DNA from: UBA2020 sp964551435
GTDB taxonomy: Bacteria > Pseudomonadota > Alphaproteobacteria > Micavibrionales > UBA2020
Direction: 5' to 3'
DNA length: 64,000 bases
NCBI GenBank assembly: GCA_964551435.1
Contig: CAZKBS010000003.1
Span: 62,001 to 126,000, forward strand
In this document: in pieces, positions 51,336-59,964 of the stretch
Layout of the letters: every line of letters starts with the position of its first letter
Position numbering within the stretch: position 1 is the first letter of the stretch
Notes under the pieces: generated by a model
What the model was told of the DNA's origin: nothing
What the model saw: only the letters and a program-made list of their open reading frames with translations
Databases searched by the model: none
Program-made: the position numbers and the translations under genes

Positions 51336-52712
51336 ATGCGCCTGATGATTGTAGGCAGCCTGAACGGACAAATCAGCACCGCCGGTAAAATTGCGATTGC
51401 CCGCGGCGCCAAAGTCGTACATTGCGAGGATATCGAGCAGGCACTCGGTGCCCTGCGCGCGGGGCGCGGGGCGGATTTGATGATGGTCGACGTGAAGCAG
51501 AATATCTCGACTCTCATGGAAAGCCTGTCGGCAGAGCGTTTTGTCATTCCCGTCGTGGCCTGCGGCATCGACAATGACACCGCAGCCGCCGTCAAGGCCA
51601 TCAAGGCGGGCGCGAAGGAATATATCCCCCTCCCCCCCGATGCCGAACTGATTGCCGCCGTGCTGCAGGCCGTCACCGAAGAGAGCAGCGCGATGATTGC
51701 GGGCGACCCCGCGATGAAAGCTGTGCTGCAAATCGCCGACCGTATCGCCCCCTCCGACGCCAGCGTGCTGATTACGGGCGAAAGCGGCACCGGCAAAGAA
51801 GTCATGTCGCGCTATATCCACCAGAAAAGCAAACGCGCGGGTGGGCCTTTTATCTCGCTCAACTGCGCGGCTATTCCTGAAAACCTGCTGGAATCGGAAT
51901 TATTCGGTCACGAAAAGGGCGCCTTCACCGGCGCCATCGCCCGCCGTATTGGCAAATTCGAAGAAGCCAACGGCGGTACCCTCCTCCTCGACGAGGTGAC
52001 CGAAATGCACCCGTCGCTGCAGGCCAAGCTTTTGCGTGCGATACAGGAGCGTATCATCGACCGCGTCGGCGGCACCGCCCCTGTCAAAATCGATATCCGC
52101 CTGATTGCCACATCGAACCGCGACATGGAGGCTGCCGTGCGCGCGGGGCAGTTCCGCGAAGACCTTTATTTCCGCCTGAACGTGGTCAATATCGAATTGC
52201 CGTCGCTGCACGAACGCCCGGGCGATATCCTGCCGCTGGCGAAAATGTTCGCCGACAAATACAGCAAGCACAACGGCATCGCGCCGAAAAAGATTTCCGA
52301 TGCCGCAGCCGAAAAACTGCGCGCGCACCACTGGCCTGGCAACGTGCGGGAACTTGAAAACACCATGCACCGCGCCATTCTGGTGTCGATGGAAGACGAG
52401 ATCGAAGCGACCGCCATCATGCTGAGCGGCCAGAAAGCCAGCATCGCCGCGCAGGCGGCGCAAAATCTAAACACTGCGCAGGCGGCGCAAAGCGTCCCTG
52501 CCGCGCAAACAGCCGTGGGCCAAAGCGGCAGCGCGCTTGTCGGTCGTACCGTGGCGGATGTGGAGCGCGACCTTATTATCAATACACTCGAACATTGTCT
52601 GGGCAACCGCACGCATGCGGCGAATATTCTGGGCATTTCCATCCGCACGCTGCGCAACAAGCTGAAAGAATACAGCGAAGCGGGCCTCGCCATTCCGGGC
52701 AGCGGAGTGTAA
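51336..52712 (+). CDS. flbD: Sigma-54-dependent flagellar transcription activator FlbD
   Basis: 458 aa. Activates class III/IV flagellar promoters and represses fliF in Caulobacter. N-terminal receiver-like domain (1-115) lacks the usual acidic pair at the start (MRLMIVGSLN) but keeps an Asp at the phosphoacceptor position (D52); FlbD is controlled by FliX rather than only by a kinase. AAA+ domain with Walker A ITGESGTGKE, the sigma-54-contact loop GAFTGA, and Walker B GTLLLDEV. C-terminal Fis-type helix-turn-helix (TLEHCLGNRTHAANILGISIRTLRNKL). Followed 3 bp later by flhA. Confidence 0.96.
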   Translation: MRLMIVGSLNGQISTAGKIAIARGAKVVHCEDIEQALGALRAGRGADLMMVDVKQNISTLMESLSAERFVIPVVACGIDNDTAAAVKAIKAGAKEYIPLPPDAELIAAVLQAVTEESSAMIAGDPAMKAVLQIADRIAPSDASVLITGESGTGKEVMSRYIHQKSKRAGGPFISLNCAAIPENLLESELFGHEKGAFTGAIARRIGKFEEANGGTLLLDEVTEMHPSLQAKLLRAIQERIIDRVGGTAPVKIDIRLIATSNRDMEAAVRAGQFREDLYFRLNVVNIELPSLHERPGDILPLAKMFADKYSKHNGIAPKKISDAAAEKLRAHHWPGNVRELENTMHRAILVSMEDEIEATAIMLSGQKASIAAQAAQNLNTAQAAQSVPAAQTAVGQSGSALVGRTVADVERDLIINTLEHCLGNRTHAANILGISIRTLRNKLKEYSEAGLAIPGSGV

Positions 52713-52715
52713 AGC

Positions 52716-54809
52716 ATGGCAGATTCAGGCGTATCAGCAATCGGCGGACGGATGGGCGGCATGAAAATGCGCAGCGATATCATCTTCGCGCTGGGCATCA
52801 TGGCGATTATCGTCGCGCTGGTGCTGCCGATGCCTGCCTTCCTGCTTGATATCTGTCTTGCGCTGTCCTTTGCGTTTTCGGTGCTGATTTTGATGACGGT
52901 GCTTTTCATCGAAAAGCCGCTGGAGATCAGCGCCTTCCCGACCATCCTGCTGGTTGCGACGATGATACGCCTCGCGCTCAACCTTGCCTCGACGCGCCTC
53001 ATTCTCGGCAACGGGCACGACGGCCACGACGCTGCCGGCCATGTGATTGAAGCTTTCGGCAGTTTCGTGATGCAGGATAACTTCGTTATCGGTATCATCG
53101 TTTTCGCCATCCTGACCATCGTGAACTTCGTGGTCGTGACCAAGGGCGCGGGCCGTATCGCCGAAGTTGCCGCCCGTTTCAGCTTGGATGCCATGCCCGG
53201 CAAACAGATGGCGATTGACGCCGATTTGTCGTCCGGCCTGATCAACGAAGACGAAGCGCGCACCCGCCGCAGCGAGCTGGAACAGGAAAGCACCTTTTTC
53301 GGGGCTATGGACGGTGCGGCGAAATTCGTGCGCGGCGACGCCATCGCCGGTCTGCTTATCGTTTTCATCAACGCGATTGCCGGTATCATCATCGGTACCG
53401 CGCAAAAAAATCTGTCGGTCGGCGAAGCCGCCAATATCTACACGCACCTGACCATCGGTGACGGCCTCGTCAGCCAGATCCCGGCGCTGATTGTGTCTAT
53501 CGCCGCCGGTATGCTGGTATCCAAAGCCGGCGTCAAAGGCTCTGCCGACAAAGCCGTTTTCAACCAGCTCAGCAAATATCCGCAGGCACTGGGCGTCAGC
53601 TCCGGGCTTTTGCTCGCGCTGGGCGTGCTGCCGGGCATCCCCTTCTTCCCCTTCGCCGTCATGGCGGGCATTACAGGCTATATGGCCTGGAGCACCGTCA
53701 AAGCCCGCCAGAAAGAGGAAACCCTCAAGCAAGCTGAGCAAAAAGCCATCGCTGCCAAAGCGCCGGTGGCCGAAGAGCCGATTGCCAAAGCCCTCGCCAT
53801 TGATACCATCCGCCTTGAACTGGGCTATGGCCTGCTGCCGCTGGTCAACAACCCCGAAAAGGGCCGCCTGACCGAACAGATCAAAGGCCTGCGCCGCCAG
53901 CTGGCGGAGGATATGGGCTTCATCCTCCCCTCCGTCCGTATTCAGGATAACTTGCAGCTGCCCGCCAACAGCTATGTGGTGCGCATCAAGGAAATCGAAG
54001 CGGGCCGCGGTGAAATCCGCCCCGATATGCTTTTGTGCATGAACCCGTCAGGCGATGGCATGGATTTGCCGGGCGAACAAACGCGCGAGCCGACCTTCGG
54101 CCTGCCCGCCCTGTGGCTGAACCCCGAATACCGCGAAGAAGCGCATTTCCGCGGCTATACCGTTGTCGATCCTGCAACGGTGGTGACCACCCATATCACC
54201 GAGGTCATCAAAGACAACATGCCCGACCTGCTGTCGTATTCGGAGACGCAAAAACTGCTGGACGAACTGCCGCAGACGCACCAGAAACTGGTTGCCGATG
54301 TCATTCCGTCCAAAATCACCGTTACCGGCCTGCAGCGTATCCTACAAAATCTGGTCTCGGAGCGTGTATCCATACGGGATCTGCCTACCATCCTCGAAGG
54401 CGTGGCGGAGGCGACAGGTTTCACCAGCAACATCACCATGATTACCGAACATGTCCGCGCCCGCCTTGCACGGCAGCTCTGCGACCAGCACAGCAATAAC
54501 GCGGGCATCCTGCCGCTGGTCACACTGTCGGGCGACTGGGAACAGGCCTTCGCCGAATCCCTCGTCGGCCAGGGCGAGGAAAAGCAGCTCGCCATGGCGC
54601 CGACGCGCCTGCAGCAGTTCATCCAGTCCGTGCGCGCGACCTACGAAGAAATGGCCATGCGCGGCGAAACGCCGGTGCTGCTGACCAGCCCGGGCATCCG
54701 CCCCTATGTGCGTTCCATCATCGAGCGCTTCCGCCCGCAGACCATCATCATGTCGCAAAACGAAATTCACCCCCGCGCCCGCATCAAAACGCTGGCGCAA
54801 ATCGGCTGA
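52716..54809 (+). CDS. flhA: Flagellar export gate protein FlhA
   Basis: 697 aa, the family norm. Eight N-terminal membrane helices (about 20-315) with the FHIPEP-type loop (RIAEVAARFSLDAMPGKQMAIDADLSSGLINEDEAR) and a large cytosolic domain that docks chaperone-substrate complexes (PDLLSYSETQKLLDELPQ). Starts 3 bp after flbD. Other export gate genes (fliPQR, flhB) are not in this window. Confidence 0.98.
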   Translation: MADSGVSAIGGRMGGMKMRSDIIFALGIMAIIVALVLPMPAFLLDICLALSFAFSVLILMTVLFIEKPLEISAFPTILLVATMIRLALNLASTRLILGNGHDGHDAAGHVIEAFGSFVMQDNFVIGIIVFAILTIVNFVVVTKGAGRIAEVAARFSLDAMPGKQMAIDADLSSGLINEDEARTRRSELEQESTFFGAMDGAAKFVRGDAIAGLLIVFINAIAGIIIGTAQKNLSVGEAANIYTHLTIGDGLVSQIPALIVSIAAGMLVSKAGVKGSADKAVFNQLSKYPQALGVSSGLLLALGVLPGIPFFPFAVMAGITGYMAWSTVKARQKEETLKQAEQKAIAAKAPVAEEPIAKALAIDTIRLELGYGLLPLVNNPEKGRLTEQIKGLRRQLAEDMGFILPSVRIQDNLQLPANSYVVRIKEIEAGRGEIRPDMLLCMNPSGDGMDLPGEQTREPTFGLPALWLNPEYREEAHFRGYTVVDPATVVTTHITEVIKDNMPDLLSYSETQKLLDELPQTHQKLVADVIPSKITVTGLQRILQNLVSERVSIRDLPTILEGVAEATGFTSNITMITEHVRARLARQLCDQHSNNAGILPLVTLSGDWEQAFAESLVGQGEEKQLAMAPTRLQQFIQSVRATYEEMAMRGETPVLLTSPGIRPYVRSIIERFRPQTIIMSQNEIHPRARIKTLAQIG

Positions 54810-54856
54810 GCCGCCGCGCCCGCCGCCCACACCTGAACGGAAACTGACGAAGCACC

Positions 54857-55879
54857 ATGCGTTTAAAGTCTTTTGAAGCGAAATCGATGCAGGAAGCGCT
54901 GCGGATGGTCAAAGAGACCCTCGGCGATGATGCCATCATCGTCTCGACGCGCGAAGAGCCGAGCGGCTGGGTACGCATCACCGCCGCCGTGGAGCAAATC
55001 GCGCCCCCGCCCGACAAGCACGCGGGGCTTCCCGCCGAAACCCCGCCGCCGGTGCGCAAAGCCGCACCCGCGCAGGATACGGAAGAAAAGCTCGACCCCG
55101 ACGAAATCACCGAGCGTATTACCGATATTCTGCTCAAACACCGCGTGCCCGGTGCCATCAGCGAGAAAATTATTTCCGCCGCCGCACTGGACGGCAGCGG
55201 CGATCCGCGCCGCGCCCTCGCCAAGGGGCTGGCCCGCACGTTCCACTTCGCCCCGCCGGAGGAGAAAAACCCCGCACCCCTTATTCTGGTCGGCCCGCCG
55301 GGCGCAGGCAAAACACTGATGACGGCCAAACTGGCCGCACAATCGGTGCTGGAGGGACGTCGCCCCATGGTCGTCACCACCGACATTAACCGCGCGGGCG
55401 CGATCGAACAGCTCTCGGCATTCCTGAACATCCTCGACCTGCCGCTCAGCACGGCGGAAGATCCGCAGGCGCTGCAGGCAGTGCTGCGTCACGCAGCGGG
55501 GCAGGAAGTCATTATCGATACCGGCGGGCTCAACCCGTTTGACCCGCAGGAAATGAAATACCTCGCCAAGCTGCTGGCCGCCGGAAACCTGCGCGCCGCG
55601 CTGGTCATGCCCGCAGGGCTCGATGCCGAAGAGGCCGCGGAAATGGCGCTGACCTTCGATATTCTTGGCGTGAAACATCTGATTGCCACGCGGCTGGATT
55701 TCGCCCGCCGTCTGGGCGGCATTCTCAGCGCCGCCGCCAAAACCGGCCTTGCCCTTGGCACGGCCAGCCATACGCCGCAGGTGGCGCATGGCACCATCGC
55801 GCTCACTCCTCTTAAACTTGCGGAACTGCTGATGCCCGCGCCCGCCGCCCCCGCTGCGGCACAAAAGCGCAAAGCATAA
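54857..55879 (+). CDS. flhF: SRP-type GTPase FlhF
   Basis: 340 aa. Sets number and position of flagella. N-terminal basic B domain (MRLKSFEAKSMQEALRMVKETLGDDAIIVSTRE), N domain, then SRP54-type G domain: Walker A GPPGAGKT (about residues 149-156), VVTTDINRAGA, and DTGGLNPFD in place of the usual DTAGR. The G4 region (TRLDFARRLGG) is diverged from TKxD. This suggests altered nucleotide handling. Next to flhG, its partner. Confidence 0.92.
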   Translation: MRLKSFEAKSMQEALRMVKETLGDDAIIVSTREEPSGWVRITAAVEQIAPPPDKHAGLPAETPPPVRKAAPAQDTEEKLDPDEITERITDILLKHRVPGAISEKIISAAALDGSGDPRRALAKGLARTFHFAPPEEKNPAPLILVGPPGAGKTLMTAKLAAQSVLEGRRPMVVTTDINRAGAIEQLSAFLNILDLPLSTAEDPQALQAVLRHAAGQEVIIDTGGLNPFDPQEMKYLAKLLAAGNLRAALVMPAGLDAEEAAEMALTFDILGVKHLIATRLDFARRLGGILSAAAKTGLALGTASHTPQVAHGTIALTPLKLAELLMPAPAAPAAAQKRKA

Positions 55880-55891
55880 GGAACCCATGCC

Positions 55892-56701
55892 ATGACAACC
55901 ATCACCGAAACCCCGCAAAATACACAGACCGCCCAAACCCAGCCCAGACGCGCGCAGCGGCTTATCGCCGTCGCCTCGGGCAAGGGCGGCGTTGGCAAAA
56001 CGTGGTTTTCCATCAGCCTTGCGCATGCACTCAGCAAGCTGGGGAAAAAAGTACTGCTGTTTGACGGCGATCTGGGCCTTGCCAACGTCGACGTGCAGCT
56101 CGGCCTTATGGCCAAACGCGACCTCAGCGACGTCATCGAGGGCAACCTTGGCATGGCGCGCGTTATCGAACATCATGCCGATGGGGGGTTTGACGTGATT
56201 GCCGGACGCTCCGGCCAGGGCGCGCTCGCCTCCCTGCCGCTGCCGCGCCTGCAGGAGATTGTCGAGCAGCTGCGCATGATACTCAAAGACTATGATGCCA
56301 TCATCATCGACCTTGGCGCGGGCATCGACCGCACGGTGCGTTATATGTCGGCGAGCGCCGATACGACCTTTGTCGTGTCCACCGACGAGCCGACATCACT
56401 GACCGACGCCTATGCCTTTATCAAACTCAGCCATGCGGCGGGGCATGCGGACAATATCCGCGTCGTCATCAACCAGACGGGCAGCGAAAAAGACGGTCAG
56501 GCAACCTATGCCACGCTGTCGAAGGCCTGCCAGAATTTTCTGAAATTCACGCCGCCGCTGATGGGGCTTATCCGTCAGGACAAGCGCGTGCGCGAAGCCA
56601 TCCGCGCGCAGACGCTGTTCCTGACCCGCTCGCCCAATACCGAAACGGCACAGGATCTTGAAAGCATCGCCGCGAAGGTCGCGCAGGAAATTCTCGCCTA
56701 A
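55892..56701 (+). CDS. flhG: MinD-like ATPase FlhG (FleN/MotR)
   Basis: 269 aa. Controls flagellar number with FlhF. Deviant Walker A SGKGGVGKT (T37; K31 as the signature lysine), FDGDLGLANVDVQLG switch region, and MinD-like IIDLGAGIDRTVRYM and VVSTDEPTSLTDAYAFIK. C-terminal amphipathic helix not obvious. Twelve bp after flhF. Confidence 0.95.
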   Translation: MTTITETPQNTQTAQTQPRRAQRLIAVASGKGGVGKTWFSISLAHALSKLGKKVLLFDGDLGLANVDVQLGLMAKRDLSDVIEGNLGMARVIEHHADGGFDVIAGRSGQGALASLPLPRLQEIVEQLRMILKDYDAIIIDLGAGIDRTVRYMSASADTTFVVSTDEPTSLTDAYAFIKLSHAAGHADNIRVVINQTGSEKDGQATYATLSKACQNFLKFTPPLMGLIRQDKRVREAIRAQTLFLTRSPNTETAQDLESIAAKVAQEILA

Positions 56702-56725
56702 GCAAACACGCAAGGGGCGCACGGC

Positions 56726-58699
56726 ATGAGCGAAACGCGCTTTCCATCCACCCCACCCGCTGGCAGCCCCGTGACGGGCGGCGGCGACAAGCTACTTGTT
56801 CAGAACGCATTGGTCACGCAGGCGCCGCTTTCGGTCACCGACGGCGCGCGCGGCAAAACGCTGCTGCTGGATGGCCGCGTGACAGGGCATAATGCGCAGC
56901 GTGGCGAAACCACCATCACCACTTCCAGGGGCGATATCGTTATCCAGACGGGGAATGCGACACTGCCGCCGGGTGCGGATGTTTCTATCGAGCTTAAAAT
57001 GCAAGGCATGTCGCTGCGCGCGAATATCACGGCAATCCGCGCCCGCAATGCGGAGGCGCGCGCCGCGCAGGATATCGGACGTGCGCCGCAAGCGGCCGAA
57101 CCCGCGCGCCCCGCAGCGGCAGAGGTGCCACCGCTGCGCCCCGGCGACAAGGCGCTGGCACTGCGCCTGCCCGACGATACACCGCCCCCGCCCGCCACAA
57201 GCGCTGGCACAAGCGCTGGCTCAGCCTCCGGCACCAAGCCTGCCGCCGATGCGCCGCCCGTGCAAAAACCGACGCTGGAACAAGCCGCGCAAATCATCGA
57301 AGCCGTCCGCGCGGCGATAGGCGTTTCGCGCATGGCCATGCTGCTGCCGCCGGTGCCGAACGTGCCGCAGTCTGTCACCTGGCAGGTATTAAATACACGC
57401 GATGTCATGACCGCGCTGATACGTCTGCCCGAAGCCATGCAGGCGCAGCTCCTTGATTTCATCGCGCGCCCCTACGTTGCGGCGTCGCTGCGCCAGATGC
57501 TGCCCGCTGCGCAGGCCAGCGCGCTGCTGCCACCCGCGCCGCAGGGGCCTGATGCCGATATGATGCTACAGGCGCAGATGGCACTGCGGCCCGCCTTGCC
57601 GCCTGTGGCTGCGCAGACGCAACCCCTGCCCGCCGGCGGCATGGCCGGTATCCTGCCGCTGCTGGAGGGATTGATGCCCGCGGGTGCGGCATCGCTGATG
57701 ACGCTTGGCAAAATACCACAGATGGTTCAGGGCGGGCAGAACCTGCCGCTGCCGCAGAATATGGTGCAGATGACCATTCACGATATCCTGCCGCCCCAGA
57801 CATTACCGCCCGATACGCGCCCCGCAGGCAGCGTGGTGGCCCTTGTTGAATCCCTGACGGCTTCCGGCGCACCGGTTATCCGCACGCCTGATGCGCATTT
57901 TGTGCTGCGCCAAAGCGCGCCACTGCCCGTCGGCACACACATCATCATGACCATCGCCCCCGCCAGCGCGCAGGATATTCTGGGCAGCCCGCAGACAGCG
58001 GGAAGCACCGCCCCGCTCTGGCCGTTCGACCCGCTGTTCAGCGGCAGCTGGGATGCACTTGAAGAAGCGCTGCACATGCTCTCCGGCATATCCCCCGCCG
58101 CTGCGCAAAATCTTGCACAAACCCTGCCTGCCGCCAATGCGCGACTGGCGCCGACCACGCTGTTTTTTCTGGCCGCCCTGCGCATGGGAAATATCGAAAG
58201 CTGGCTGGGCGAGAACACCTTGAACGCCCTGCGCGGCGGCGGGCGGCGCGAACTGGCCGAACAGCTGACGCAGGATTTCGCCAAATTGGCCAGCCTGTCC
58301 AAAACAGCTGTCGCGGGCGAATGGCGCGCGATTTCGATGCCGCTTTTGCAGCAAGACCAGCATATCCACCTGATACAGTTTTTCTTGCGCCAGCCGCCAC
58401 CGGACGATGCCGCAGAAGACGAAGACGCCGAAGGCGCACGCGAAAAAACCACTCGGTTTATTCTCAATCTGCACTTGTCGCGCATGGGTGATATGCAGCT
58501 GGACGGTTTTGTGCAGAAAAAGCGCTTTGACTTGATTTTAAGATCCGAAGAAAAACTGCCCGCCACGATCCGGCAGGAACTTTTGCAAAAATTCACATCT
58601 GGGCTGGAGCAAACCGGTATGGACGGCAGCATGCGTTTCCAGACCCGTGCCGAACAATGGGTCGCCTTGCCGGACGGTACCGACGGCACGCAGGCCTAA
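56726..58699 (+). CDS. FliK C-domain-like protein in the fliF operon
   Basis: 657 aa, no signal peptide, no membrane helix. Long Ala/Pro/Gln-rich stretches (residues 120-330) that look disordered, then a folded C-terminal domain (about 420-657) with LNLHLSRMGDMQLDGFVQKKRFDLILRSE, whose pattern matches the Flg_hook C domain of FliK. So this may be a second FliK-like protein; the N-terminal part (about 25-100) has a short beta-rich region. SD AAGGGG upstream. Last gene of the run from fliF. Family assignment is by pattern only. Confidence 0.6.
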   Translation: MSETRFPSTPPAGSPVTGGGDKLLVQNALVTQAPLSVTDGARGKTLLLDGRVTGHNAQRGETTITTSRGDIVIQTGNATLPPGADVSIELKMQGMSLRANITAIRARNAEARAAQDIGRAPQAAEPARPAAAEVPPLRPGDKALALRLPDDTPPPPATSAGTSAGSASGTKPAADAPPVQKPTLEQAAQIIEAVRAAIGVSRMAMLLPPVPNVPQSVTWQVLNTRDVMTALIRLPEAMQAQLLDFIARPYVAASLRQMLPAAQASALLPPAPQGPDADMMLQAQMALRPALPPVAAQTQPLPAGGMAGILPLLEGLMPAGAASLMTLGKIPQMVQGGQNLPLPQNMVQMTIHDILPPQTLPPDTRPAGSVVALVESLTASGAPVIRTPDAHFVLRQSAPLPVGTHIIMTIAPASAQDILGSPQTAGSTAPLWPFDPLFSGSWDALEEALHMLSGISPAAAQNLAQTLPAANARLAPTTLFFLAALRMGNIESWLGENTLNALRGGGRRELAEQLTQDFAKLASLSKTAVAGEWRAISMPLLQQDQHIHLIQFFLRQPPPDDAAEDEDAEGAREKTTRFILNLHLSRMGDMQLDGFVQKKRFDLILRSEEKLPATIRQELLQKFTSGLEQTGMDGSMRFQTRAEQWVALPDGTDGTQA

Positions 58700-58707
58700 G
58701 CCCGATA

Positions 58708-59520
58708 TCAGGCCGTAAAACGCAAATAACTGCGGTCATCAAACGACACCTGTCCCGCCTGCATTCCCTTGGTCGATTTATGCAGTCTGAACAGTAGCGG
58801 ATCATCGCGCAGTACCTTTGCCAGCGCCGCCTCGCTTTGCGCAAGCGCGGGATGCAGCACCGGATAGCCATCGGATGCCAATACAATCTCGCGCACAGCG
58901 TTTGCATCAATAATATCAATAAACTTTTCGGGAATTTCCGCGCCGTTCATGACGCCAAATCCAAAATCGCCTGCATCGGTGCGGTTGGCAAAAAGATGCT
59001 GACGGGCGAGCAGCGGGAAAATAAAGGCGCGGCCCTTATCATCCTGCAGCAGGCTTTCGACAGTTTCCCCGCTGCGCAGCAACGCCTCGATCATCGCCGC
59101 GCGCGCATCGGCCGTCACCGCGTCAATCGATTTGGGCAGCAGGCGCAGCTGTCCATCAAGCATGACGGCGATATCCCCCACCCGCCAGATTTCCCGCCGC
59201 GCACGGCTGTATACGGCCAGACAGCAGGACGGGCTTTCTGTCCCGGCTGCCACGTTCATGTAGGGCGTCACCGCTTCGCGTAAAACATGCGAAAGCCGAC
59301 GCATGGCCGCAAGCCCTTCTATATCCGCAGGCAGATTTTGCAGACCGTCCGCCACCGTTTGCGCAGCAAAACGTCCGCTGGTCATGCCGCCCAGCGGCGG
59401 GCAGGACTTGCTGGTCGCGCCATCGATAACGGCCATAAAATCGGGCGTGGTGACGATAATATCTTCGCAAAGGGCGGGATCGTTTTTTTTGCCGCAGATG
59501 AACTGCTCGATGACGTTCAT
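58708..59520 (-). CDS. PP2C-type protein phosphatase-like protein in the fliI operon
   Basis: 270 aa, soluble. PPM-fold landmarks: AVIDGATSKSCPP (DG metal site), a TSGRFAAQTVADGL helix, SCCLAVYSRARREIWRVGD, LASDGYPV (SDG) and FDDRSYLRF (final DD). The expected metal-binding aspartates are therefore present, though the second site reads VGDIAV where PP2C has a GD signature. Its start overlaps fliJ by 4 bp (ATGA), so it belongs to the fliI-fliJ operon. A role in flagellar or CtrA-pathway dephosphorylation is inference. Confidence 0.7.
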   Translation of the reverse strand: MNVIEQFICGKKNDPALCEDIIVTTPDFMAVIDGATSKSCPPLGGMTSGRFAAQTVADGLQNLPADIEGLAAMRRLSHVLREAVTPYMNVAAGTESPSCCLAVYSRARREIWRVGDIAVMLDGQLRLLPKSIDAVTADARAAMIEALLRSGETVESLLQDDKGRAFIFPLLARQHLFANRTDAGDFGFGVMNGAEIPEKFIDIIDANAVREIVLASDGYPVLHPALAQSEAALAKVLRDDPLLFRLHKSTKGMQAGQVSFDDRSYLRFTA

Positions 59521-59939
59521 TCTTCTCTCTTGCGGCGGAAGGCTTCAAGCCCGATGGCATCCATCGCGGCGTTTTCCTTGAAAAGGCGCTCTTCGGCTTC
59601 CAGCCTGTCGCGTTCTTCCTGCGTCATTTCGTATTTTTTTAACTCGCCGAAGGTTTCCATCAGCGCTTCTTTGGCCTCTTCAATCGCACGCTCCATAGCC
59701 AGTTCACGCCGGTCGAGGTCCTCACGCTGGCGACGCACGGTATCGGCGTAATCGGCAAAGGTATAGGGTATCTGGTCATCCATGCGCGAGACGGCTTCTT
59801 TTTCCTGCTCGAAGGCGCGTTCAAGGTCGCGGCGCTCCCGCTCCAGCAGGGCCATCTGGCTGTAAAGATCGCCCAGAACACGGCGTCTTTCATCCAGTTC
59901 ATGTTTATGAAGACGTATCAGGACGCCAAGGTCAGCCAT
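59517..59939 (-). CDS. fliJ: Flagellar export chaperone FliJ
   Basis: 140 aa, almost all coiled coil (HELDERRRVLGDLYSQMALLERERRDLE, then RRQREDLDRRELAMERAIEEAKEALMETF), the profile of the FliJ stalk that links FliI to FlhA. Start ATG 59939 (MADLGVLIRLHKHE) with GGAG upstream; the open frame to 60056 would overlap fliI and read as its shadow. Between fliI (26 bp gap) and the phosphatase (4 bp overlap). Confidence 0.85.
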   Translation of the reverse strand: MADLGVLIRLHKHELDERRRVLGDLYSQMALLERERRDLERAFEQEKEAVSRMDDQIPYTFADYADTVRRQREDLDRRELAMERAIEEAKEALMETFGELKKYEMTQEERDRLEAEERLFKENAAMDAIGLEAFRRKREE

Positions 59940-59964
59940 CTGCCGATTACTCCGTCCATAGGGG

